A program made the translations under genes and the position numbers. Shown here piece by piece: positions 1 through 6,316 of a DNA stretch of 64,000 nucleotides. Below the pieces are notes generated by a model. It was not told the origin of the DNA and searched no databases. It saw only the letters and a program-made list of their open reading frames with translations. The DNA comes from Sphingomonas sp. 32-66-10 (GTDB lineage: Bacteria; Pseudomonadota; Alphaproteobacteria; Sphingomonadales; Sphingomonadaceae). Position 1 is the stretch's first letter. Every line of letters begins with the position of its first letter. The stretch covers positions 1-64,000 of the forward strand of contig NCEF01000008.1 of the NCBI GenBank assembly GCA_002280565.1. The letters are read 5' to 3'.

Positions 1-79
1 ACGCCATCGCATGCCTCCCTGTGCCTGCAACGTCGAATCAGATTTTTAACCTCTTGGGAATCCCTCGCGTGAGTCAGGC

Positions 80-421
80 TCACCGCGCGTTGGTATTAGC
101 CTTGAAAAAGTTCGTCAGGGCTTCACCATCTTTTTGATGGGCGTTGGGGAAAGTCTTGAAAAGATCATTGTACCCTGAGCGAACACCGTCAGCAGTCGCC
201 TCTTGTGGCTTGGTTCTTGCCTCTTTCCAAAGTTGGGTTGGGTTCCCGGCAGAGTCGATAAAGCCAATAAACTTCAAAACACCAACAACGGAACGATCGT
301 TGCTGCTCTTGTAACCCCAAACCGGAAGTTCTTTTGTTGTAAACTTGTCGGGCACGCCGTGAGAACCGATCGCCTTGATGACGCCGATCAAGCTTCCCGT
401 GTTTTGGGTATACGGGTACAT
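80..421 (-). CDS. DUF5343-like protein
   Basis: A 113-residue soluble protein that looks like the DUF5343 family, whose role is unknown. The start is placed at ATG 421 because a strong AAGGGGGAGG ribosome site lies just upstream; an in-frame ATG at 445 lies before that site. The stretch around 121-180 is about 45% G+C, clearly below the rest of the window, and codon use is less G/C-biased, so recent acquisition is likely. A broken VOC-family gene starts divergently 38 bp away. No catalytic motif is visible. Family assignment is from remembered sequence style, not a search. Confidence 0.6.
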   Translation of the reverse strand: MYPYTQNTGSLIGVIKAIGSHGVPDKFTTKELPVWGYKSSNDRSVVGVLKFIGFIDSAGNPTQLWKEARTKPQEATADGVRSGYNDLFKTFPNAHQKDGEALTNFFKANTNAR

Positions 422-459
422 TATGCCTCCCCCTTGCAGATTCACCTGAAGCTAAGCCG

Positions 460-635
460 ATGGTTCAATACCTGCAATACCTAGCCCACATCGTCCTCAT
501 CGTACGAGCCTGTGACGAGCGCTCGCTTTCTACGTCGGCAAGCTAGGGTTCGAAGTGGGTGAGATGTTGCGACGACAGCTTAATGAGTATGCTAATTCTG
601 CACGGTTTCCGGTAGCATTATATCTATTTCAATAG
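460..635 (+). pseudogene. Glyoxalase/VOC-family gene, frameshifted and truncated
   Basis: ATG 460 opens a frame reading MVQYLQY then LAHIVLIVR and a DE pair, the usual first strand of a vicinal-oxygen-chelate (glyoxalase-fold) protein. At about 519-520 the frame must shift: the other frame continues ALAFYVGKLGFEVGE, the family's next conserved segment. GAGCGCTC here in place of an expected GAGGCGCTC fits loss of one G. After about residue 36 similarity is lost and the shifted frame stops at 633-635. This is therefore a 5' remnant of a broken gene. It slightly overlaps the end of the toxin gene on the other strand. Confidence 0.6.
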
Positions 636-895
636 TGATACCGACACTGCGCCACCTGCAGCGTCTGATCCTTGCCGCTCCCTGCCACGCGGTACACCAG
701 CCGCTGTTCCCACCCCATCCGCCGCGACCACCAGCCTGACAGGTTTCCGCCCAGCGGCTCGGGCTTGCCGGTCCCCTTGAACGGGTGCCGTCGGCATTCC
801 TCGATCAGGCCGTTCAGTTTTTCGAGCATCCGTGCATCATGGTCCTGCCAATGGCGGTAATCTTCCCACGCCGTCGGCCAGAACGTCACGTTCAC
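629..895 (-). CDS. yoeB: YoeB-family mRNA interferase toxin
   Basis: An 88-residue toxin of the RelE/YoeB superfamily, expected to cut mRNA in the ribosomal A site. Residues matching the E. coli YoeB active site are present: E46 in KPEPL, R65 in EQRLVY, and the C-terminal H87-Y88 in RYHY. The start is GTG 895, which overlaps the stop of the upstream antitoxin gene as GTGA, so translation is probably coupled. Length matches the family (about 84 residues). Expression should be repressed by the YefM/YoeB complex at the antitoxin promoter. It appears intact. Confidence 0.9.
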   Translation of the reverse strand: MNVTFWPTAWEDYRHWQDHDARMLEKLNGLIEECRRHPFKGTGKPEPLGGNLSGWWSRRMGWEQRLVYRVAGSGKDQTLQVAQCRYHY

Positions 896-1140
896 GGAAA
901 GTCGATGCCCTTCGCCTCGCCCGCCTCGAACCCGCGCACCGCCTCCAGCAGCCGCTCGGCATTCTTGGGCGAGCGCAGCAGGTACAGCGTCTCCTCGATC
1001 GACGCCCATTCGCTTTCGGAAATCAGCACCGCACCCTCCCCGCGCTGGCGGGTGATGGCCAGCGGCGCGCGGTCGGCGACGACCTTGTCGATCATCGCCT
1101 TTAGGTTTTCGCGCGCTTCGGAATAGCTGACGGTGTGCAT
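892..1140 (-). CDS. yefM: YefM-family antitoxin
   Basis: An 82-residue Phd/YefM antitoxin. The N-terminal part (MHTVSYSEARENLKAMIDK) is the family's DNA-binding dimerisation fold and the C-terminal tail would wrap the toxin. ATG 1140 is chosen because the family begins exactly there; the open frame reaches further upstream. It is the first gene of a two-gene operon with yoeB (4-bp GTGA overlap) and faces the SRAP gene divergently. Autoregulation is expected from the family, but I did not identify an operator with certainty. Confidence 0.9.
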   Translation of the reverse strand: MHTVSYSEARENLKAMIDKVVADRAPLAITRQRGEGAVLISESEWASIEETLYLLRSPKNAERLLEAVRGFEAGEAKGIDFP

Positions 1141-1220
1141 GGGCGAGATATGGACAATACGTCGTACAATGTCAATTGGCGCCACTTCCACCTCACTCCC
1201 CACCCCGCTACCCTCCCCCC

Positions 1221-1853
1221 ATGTGCAACGAAGCCTATCGCCGTCGCGAGCTGGACAAGATCCACAATGAATGGGCGAACCTGCGCGTCCCGCTGCTGTT
1301 CCCGGAGGGCAAGCCCAACTTCGCGCCGCTCGACGGCTTCAAGATCACCGACCGGGTCGAGATTATCCGCACCGCCACCGCCACCCCCGGCGCGGTCGAG
1401 ATGGTCACGCGCCGCTGGAGCTGGCCCGCGCCAAACCAGCGCCCGGTCTATAATTTCCGCTCCGACGGCCGCACGATCCCGGCCCCGCAACGCTGCCTGA
1501 TCCCGGTCGACGGCTTTTTCGAATTCACCGATGCCCCCGCCGACGATCAACCCGGCCTGTTCGGCGACGAACCACCCCGAAAGGGCAAGCCGCTCAAGGC
1601 TAAATGGGCCTTCACCCTCGCCGGGCATGACGGCTTCGCGATCGCCGGCATCTGGCGCGCGCACCCACAAGTGGGGGAGGCATGGTCGATGCTCACCTGT
1701 CCGCCCGGCCCCGACATCGCGCCCTATCACGATCGCCAGGTCGTGGTGATCGCGCCCGCCGACTATGCCCGCTGGCTCGACCCCGCTGTTCCCGCCGCCG
1801 ATCTGTGCCGCCCACTCCCCGCCGGGTCGCTGCAGGCGACGCGGGTCCGCTAG
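1221..1853 (+). CDS. SRAP-family DNA-protein crosslink enzyme (YedK/HMCES)
   Basis: A 210-residue SOS-response-associated peptidase domain protein. The family's catalytic Cys2 is exposed after removal of Met1 and forms a thiazolidine link to abasic sites in single-stranded DNA, protecting them. ATG 1221 is chosen so that Cys is residue 2 (MCNEAYR). Asn78 (YNFRSD), Glu101 (VDGFFEF) and His170 (APYHDR) fit the other family active-site residues. The usual MCGR start is MCNE here and YEW is FEF, a modest divergence. It is divergent from the toxin-antitoxin pair and stands alone. Confidence 0.87.
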   Translation: MCNEAYRRRELDKIHNEWANLRVPLLFPEGKPNFAPLDGFKITDRVEIIRTATATPGAVEMVTRRWSWPAPNQRPVYNFRSDGRTIPAPQRCLIPVDGFFEFTDAPADDQPGLFGDEPPRKGKPLKAKWAFTLAGHDGFAIAGIWRAHPQVGEAWSMLTCPPGPDIAPYHDRQVVVIAPADYARWLDPAVPAADLCRPLPAGSLQATRVR

Positions 1854-2354
1854 AACCGACCCGCACCGCCTGATGGATGCCCAATCGCCACACTGGCATC
1901 CAACAGGGTCCAACACGCCCGAAAACCTCCGTGACATGTTGGAACCGGCATGGTTCATCCTGTCGGATGAAGCACGGCCCTCCTTCACCGCCGATCGCAT
2001 TGCCCCGCGCGGAATCGCCCCAGGCACAACCAGCACCGTCCCTGTCGCCCCGATGTCGCGCACATGACGCCTGCCAGTCGCCTCGACGCCACACCCGGTC
2101 GCCCGCCTGTCGCGTCGCCGTCGCCCCGGTGCAGCTCTCCTGTCGCGCAGGTGTCTCGTCCCCGTCGCGTCGCAGGCCGCTTCCGGTCGCAAACCGGTCG
2201 TTTCGCCCGCATCCACCCGCATTATCGTCAGCTTCGTCGGACAGCCGCACAACCCTGCCGCCCGGCCCCGTTCAATCGGTGCGGCGCGCAATTGCGTGGC
2301 GACTCGGCGCGCACTGTGGCATCCTTCGCGCGAGCCAAGGTGAGGGGGGTGCAC
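1854..2354. other. 501-bp intergenic region, no gene seen
   Basis: I see no convincing coding frame between the SRAP gene and the lipoprotein gene. Its notable content is the phased GTCGC array listed separately at 2044-2201. The last 15 bases carry the ribosome site of the downstream gene. Confidence 0.6.
2044..2201. repeat. Degenerate 22-bp tandem array with GTCGC core
   Basis: GTCGC starts at 2055, 2077, 2098, 2120, 2142, 2164 and 2186, that is at steps of 22, 21, 22, 22, 22 and 22 bp. Half-step copies lie at 2044 and 2109, with one-mismatch versions at 2066 (GACGC), 2153 (GTCTC) and 2197 (GTCGT), so the underlying rhythm is 11 bp, one helical turn. Two further copies sit at 2114 and 2169. 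The bases between cores vary. Because 22 is not a multiple of 3, a repeat peptide does not explain it. Function unknown. Confidence 0.6.
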
Positions 2355-2897
2355 ATGCGGTGGTTCGGGATGGTGGCGGCGCTTGCGCTCGCCGGTTGCG
2401 GTGGTGAGGGTGGCGACGCGGGCAATGGCAGCGGCGCAATGGCGGCCGCACCGGCTACGACGCCGCCGCCTCCGGCGTGCAAGGTGCTTGAGGCGCTGGA
2501 CGTTGCCACGCTGCTCGGCGGTGCGCCCGTGCTGACCGAACAGACCAATATCGACAACCCCCAGACCGCGCTGTCGCAATGCATCGCCCAGGCCGGAAGC
2601 CGCAGCGCCAGCCTTCAGCTGCGCTATGACAAGGGGTCGCCAAGTCCGTCTGCGGAGCAGCGGGTGACGATGCGCGCCAGCTTCGACAACAAGGAACTCT
2701 ATTCCTTCCCCAACGGGCCTGAGGCAGCGGAGGTCGCGATCGGCGACGCAGCTTTATGGGTGGGCGCAACAGGGCAGTTGATCATCTGGCATCAGGGCGG
2801 GCGGGCGCAGTCGATCGTGACCGTCGATCAGCCCAGCGCGCGCAACCGCAAGGATGCCGAAACGCTCGCCCGCGCGCTCGTCGCCCGCTACCCCTAG
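2355..2897 (+). CDS. Predicted lipoprotein of unknown function
   Basis: A 180-residue protein with a lipoprotein signal: a short hydrophobic segment ending in LALAGC places the lipidated cysteine at residue 15. A Gly/Ala/Pro-rich linker follows, then a folded domain from about residue 40 (KVLEALDVATLLG) to the end. ATG 2355 is chosen for the GGTGAGG ribosome site and the position of the signal peptide. I do not recognise the family; the layout is that of a small periplasmic DUF-type lipoprotein. It stands alone, downstream of the phased GTCGC array. Confidence 0.65.
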   Translation: MRWFGMVAALALAGCGGEGGDAGNGSGAMAAAPATTPPPPACKVLEALDVATLLGGAPVLTEQTNIDNPQTALSQCIAQAGSRSASLQLRYDKGSPSPSAEQRVTMRASFDNKELYSFPNGPEAAEVAIGDAALWVGATGQLIIWHQGGRAQSIVTVDQPSARNRKDAETLARALVARYP

Positions 2898-2966
2898 CGC
2901 GCGGTGATCCGGGGGCGGGGAGGGGGGCGATGGCTCCATGTCCCCAATGCTCCCCGGTTCCGGGCG

Positions 2967-3095
2967 TCAGCTCTTGATCGTCACCATTGCGACCGGCTTG
3001 TCCTTGGTCGTCGGGTTGGCCGCATTGCCCTTGGGTGGCTTTTCCGCCTTGGGCTTGCGGATTTCGCGGTTCGACTTCTTCTGGCTCTTGGCCAT
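2967..3095 (-). CDS. Small basic 42-residue protein
   Basis: A very short gene that encodes MAKSQKKSNREIRKPKAEK followed by a Pro/Lys/Asn-rich tail ending in MVTIKS. About a quarter of the residues are Lys or Arg, with no hydrophobic segment. Upstream is AAGGAACAG, a reasonable ribosome site. Similar tiny MAK-start lysine-rich proteins are commonly annotated as hypothetical in alphaproteobacteria, which supports it as real; function is unknown, and nucleic-acid or ribosome binding is only a guess. Confidence 0.6.
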   Translation of the reverse strand: MAKSQKKSNREIRKPKAEKPPKGNAANPTTKDKPVAMVTIKS

Positions 3096-3177
3096 GACCT
3101 GTTCCTTCGGGGGCATAGCGCCCGACGGAAAGCCTAGGCGCTTTGTCGCGCGCTGGCTTGCGAATTCGCCGCCGCGG

Positions 3178-3714
3178 TCAATGCACCGCGCGTTCGGTCA
3201 GCACCGTCGCCTTGCCATCCTTCCAGGCGATCTCCATCGCCGGTTCCTTGGGTTTGCCCGGTGCGAACAGTTCGTACAGGATCCGCCCGTCCTCGACCTG
3301 CCGGCTCTCGATCACCCGCTCGGGGGTAAAGGCGTCGGCGGTCGCGGCGGCGGCGGCGCGGACGGGGGCAGGGGCTTGCGTCCAGGCGATATCGCGCTGC
3401 ACCTCGACCGCCTTCAACGACCCGTCGGGCTGGACGAGCATATCGATCTCGACCTCGCTGCCGTCCGGCCGCGTGCCCTCGACATCATAATAGGTCCGCC
3501 CGTCACGGTCCTTGCGCTCGGCCTCCGCAATCCGCATCCCTGGCACCGTCGCCTCGGCCAGCTCGGCGACGCCAGCGGGCAGATCGGTCGCCGCGACGTT
3601 GCTGATCGCCGTCTCCGGACCCTCGGCCAGCACGCCATTGGCCGGGGCCGCGTCATTGCCGCCGCCGGGCGAACAGGCGGCCAGCGCGATCAGGGGCAGA
3701 GCTAGGAAGCGCAT
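3178..3714 (-). CDS. Predicted lipoprotein, PepSY-like
   Basis: A 178-residue lipoprotein: MRFLALPLIALAAC gives a lipobox with Cys14. The body contains two similar segments (about 45-105 and 115-175) with the pattern of a helix followed by YYDVEG/ILYEL strands and an IDMLV/MEIAW strand, which resembles paired PepSY-type periplasmic domains. ATG 3714 lies at a good signal-peptide position. Domain naming is inference from the pattern. It has no clear operon partner; the small basic gene lies downstream on the same strand. Confidence 0.6.
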   Translation of the reverse strand: MRFLALPLIALAACSPGGGNDAAPANGVLAEGPETAISNVAATDLPAGVAELAEATVPGMRIAEAERKDRDGRTYYDVEGTRPDGSEVEIDMLVQPDGSLKAVEVQRDIAWTQAPAPVRAAAAATADAFTPERVIESRQVEDGRILYELFAPGKPKEPAMEIAWKDGKATVLTERAVH

Positions 3715-3774
3715 CGCGTTCTCCTGGAAAGGTTACCGGTGTCATCGTGCGCGCGCGCTGCGTTGAGCGCAAGC

Positions 3775-3993
3775 TCAGGCTGCCGCAATTCGCGTGCCCA
3801 AACCCCGCCGCCGCGCATCGAATCGCTGCCACGCCCGCTCGTGAAAGAAAAACGCCACCGCGTTGATGCACGGCTCGATCAGCGCGATTCCGCCCGCCAG
3901 CGTGACCGATCCGGTAAAGGCATAGGCGACGCTGAACCCCACCGTCAGGTGGATCGACAGATAGGTGAAGGTCTTGGTCAGATCACGCGACAT
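3775..3993 (-). CDS. DUF2061 small membrane protein
   Basis: A 72-residue inner-membrane protein with two hydrophobic segments, TYLSIHLTVGFSVAYAFTG and a second around residues 30-50, and the FFFHERAWQRF segment typical of DUF2061. ATG 3993 is preferred over ATG 4002 because AGGA lies at a workable distance. Function of the family is not established. It is probably transcribed alone. Confidence 0.75.
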   Translation of the reverse strand: MSRDLTKTFTYLSIHLTVGFSVAYAFTGSVTLAGGIALIEPCINAVAFFFHERAWQRFDARRRGLGTRIAAA

Positions 3994-4086
3994 GGGCGGC
4001 ATCCTGTGAAGATATGCCGCCCATATGGAGTTCGGGGCAATCGATCCGAAACGCGAAGAAACGGCTTCAGTGATCGTCCTGCTCGA

Positions 4087-4359
4087 TCAGTTCGCGCGGT
4101 TCTCCATCCGCGCGTCGTCGACATCGTCGATCGCGTCGGCCCTGGCCTCGCCCGCGTCTTCGACATTGTCGGCCTGCTGCTCCAGCGCCTCTTCCATCGT
4201 CTCGTTGGGCGCCATGTCGGCCTGCTCCTCGAGATTGTCGGCCATCGCCTCGGCATTGGCCTCGACATTGTCCGCCGCGCGGTCATCCGCATCGCCGCCG
4301 CACGCCGCCAGCGCAATCAGTCCGGCACCGGCCAGCGCCGCCTTGAAGATGGATTTCAT
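4087..4359 (-). CDS. Small acidic lipoprotein
   Basis: A 90-residue lipoprotein, with a signal ending in LIALAAC (Cys20). The mature part is almost entirely Ala, Glu, Asp, Asn and Met, predicted helical and strongly acidic, with repeated ADN and EEQAD motifs. AACAGGAGG precedes ATG 4359, so the start is secure. A weak EcfG-like element (GGAAC, 16 bp, CATT) lies about 40 bp upstream, suggesting but not proving stress regulation. Function unknown. Confidence 0.65.
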   Translation of the reverse strand: MKSIFKAALAGAGLIALAACGGDADDRAADNVEANAEAMADNLEEQADMAPNETMEEALEQQADNVEDAGEARADAIDDVDDARMENRAN

Positions 4360-4464
4360 CGAATTTTCCTCCTGTTGATGCCGCGCATCAATGAGCGGGA
4401 GGGACAGCGGTTCCACGCGGACCGCAGACGCGGCCCTGTAACCTTCAGACGGAATTGGGGAAAA

Positions 4465-4509
4465 TGGTGCTGCCGGTGAGGATTGAACTCACGACCTCAG
4501 CCTTACCAA
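4465..4509 (-). repeat. 3' fragment of tRNA-Thr(GGT), candidate att site
   Basis: Read on the minus strand, this holds the anticodon loop TTGGTAA, the 3' anticodon stem, the variable loop, a complete T-arm (GTGAG/CTCAC around TTCAATC), the acceptor 3' strand CGGCAGC and ACCA. The D-arm and the 5' acceptor are absent: the bases 5' of the loop do not pair with GGCTG. This is therefore not a working tRNA but the duplicated 3' end left when an integrative element uses a tRNA gene as its attachment site. An integrase fragment adjoins it. Confidence 0.8.
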
Positions 4510-4526
4510 CGTGGTTTTTACTTTAG

Positions 4527-4649
4527 CGTCACGACGGGCGCGAATCTGGTGCAGGTGGGCATGCGAAGCGCGTGCGCGGTCGCATTGAGAATGTGCTCGA
4601 CACAGAAAAGGTGAGGGGCTGCGAGCGGGTGAAAACCCTGCTTGGCTAA
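4527..4649 (+). pseudogene. Tyrosine integrase remnant
   Basis: A 40-codon open stretch between stops contains GHAKRVRGRIENVLD followed by EKVRGCERVKTLLG. This matches the core-binding domain of P4-type tyrosine integrases, where a segment like RVRGRIEAVLDWA..RGYR.GENPA is conserved. There is no start, no catalytic domain and no active-site R..HxxR..Y, so it is a fragment. Its position beside the tRNA-Thr 3' fragment is where such an integrase is expected. The next 200 bases to the symporter gene hold nothing I can recognise. Confidence 0.6.
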
Positions 4650-4857
4650 CGGGGCATTTGGCGCTGCCGCTGCCGAAACAGTCGAAGCTAAGAAAGTAGC
4701 ATCATGCTGCGCTGCCCTACCGCGAACGTCCATCTATCCTGGTCGACCTTCGGGAAAGACCGGCGAAGGCGGCCCGTGCGCTTGCTCGATGGATACGGCA
4801 CCCACGATTCATTGCGTTTGAGCGATGAGAACATCGATACGATGTTACAGAAGAAAG

Positions 4858-6300
4858 TTAGGCTTCAACTTCATTTTCCGTGGCGATCTGACGTCGCAGA
4901 CGGGCGTGCTCGCGATGTCCCAGGCGGTAGCCGAGCGCCGCGAACGCGCAGAGAAGCCCCCCAGTGGCCGGTACCGTTCCGGTCATCCAAATGATTGCGG
5001 TGCGAACGTCTTCCGGCTGGACGCCCCCGGCGCGATAACCCGCGACGTCGAGCACGAGCCCGAGCGCCATCGCGCCAAGACTGATGGCAAGCTTCATCGC
5101 GAAGATGAGCAGCGCGAAGAGCATCGCATCGGGCCGGCCGCGCCCCGCGGCTTCGATCTGCTCGACGACATCGGGCGCCATCGCCCAGATCAGCATATAG
5201 AGCCCGCCCAGCCCCAGCCCGCACCACAATCCCAACGCGGCGATGACCCAGCCGCCAGGCTGAAACACGGCTACGGCGAAAAAGCCGGACGCAGCGATCA
5301 GATGACTGGCGGCGAGCGCATATGCTTTTTCGGTCGCTGCCCCCAGCCACGACCAGAACGGGATGCCGACAAGCTGGCCCAGCACCATCGCCGACAGGCA
5401 GGCGCTGACCGAGTGAGGTTCATCGAGGACATATTGGCCGAAATAAAGGAATGTCTTCGCGAACAAAGGCGGGAACAGGCCGGTCAGAATCGTCACCCCC
5501 AGCAATATTCGCGCGTCGGGCGAGGCGAGGATCGCGGCGACCTGTTCGCGCAACGCCATCGGCACTGGAGCGGCAGGACGGTCCAAATGCCCTGCGGAGA
5601 ACGCGGCGATGACCAGCGTCGCCACCGCACCCCCCGCAGCGACCAGCGCGAGGATCAACAGCGTACCGGGCCGATTGGCACCAGCCAGCATCAGCGGCGC
5701 GGCCAGCGAGATGAGTAATGAGGCGATGCTGCTGAACGCCATCCGATAGCCCGCAATGCGCGTCCGTGCCCGGCTGTCGCGGGTCATCCGGGTGATCAAC
5801 GCATTGTGCGGGATATCGGCGATTGCGAACAATGCGCGGAACAGGGTCACCGCCGCGGCCACCGTCAACGCGTCGCGCACGTCAAGGAAGGGCAGGCTGT
5901 ACAACAGCACAAAGGCCGCAGCGCAAAGCGGCGCGCCGATGAGGATATAGGGACGGAACTGACCGAATCGGGTGCGGGTGCGCTCCGCCGACCAGCCGAC
6001 GACGATGTCGAGCACTGCGTCGCACGCCAGTCCGATGAAGAAGATGGCACCAGCCGTTGCAGCGGGCAGGCCGATCATGTCGGTCAACATGAACAACAGG
6101 GTGATGTCGGCGGTCGACCAGAGGATATTCTTGCCAAAATTCCCCGACGCATAGCCGAGGAACCGGGCTTCGCGCCGCGCTGCGGGGCCGATCGCCGCAA
6201 GGGAGGGTGTCCGCACGAGGTGTGCGGATACCCGCCCCGTGCTGCTCTGTCGCCTGCTAAGTCGCGCGGACAACCGGTGCCGGCAATGCTGCGCCGGCAC
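4858..6300 (-). CDS. GPH-family sugar:cation symporter (MFS)
   Basis: A membrane transporter of up to 480 residues with about twelve hydrophobic segments. The DIVVGWSAERTRTRFGQFRP loop between helices 2 and 3 is the hallmark of the glycoside-pentoside-hexuronide:cation symporters (MelB-like). It would carry a sugar or glycoside across the inner membrane. The gene follows the TonB receptor on the same strand with a 16-bp gap, so both probably share the palindrome-controlled promoter. The start is uncertain: GTG 6300 is used here, but GTG 6216 would remove a polar N-terminus. Confidence 0.85.
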   Translation of the reverse strand: MPAQHCRHRLSARLSRRQSSTGRVSAHLVRTPSLAAIGPAARREARFLGYASGNFGKNILWSTADITLLFMLTDMIGLPAATAGAIFFIGLACDAVLDIVVGWSAERTRTRFGQFRPYILIGAPLCAAAFVLLYSLPFLDVRDALTVAAAVTLFRALFAIADIPHNALITRMTRDSRARTRIAGYRMAFSSIASLLISLAAPLMLAGANRPGTLLILALVAAGGAVATLVIAAFSAGHLDRPAAPVPMALREQVAAILASPDARILLGVTILTGLFPPLFAKTFLYFGQYVLDEPHSVSACLSAMVLGQLVGIPFWSWLGAATEKAYALAASHLIAASGFFAVAVFQPGGWVIAALGLWCGLGLGGLYMLIWAMAPDVVEQIEAAGRGRPDAMLFALLIFAMKLAISLGAMALGLVLDVAGYRAGGVQPEDVRTAIIWMTGTVPATGGLLCAFAALGYRLGHREHARLRRQIATENEVEA

Positions 6301-6316
6301 CGGACGCCCCCCGGCG

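Noticed and set aside
4650..4857. Possible further integrase or transposase pieces after the integrase remnant
   Set aside because: Several short open stretches exist, but none showed a motif I can name, so nothing is called.
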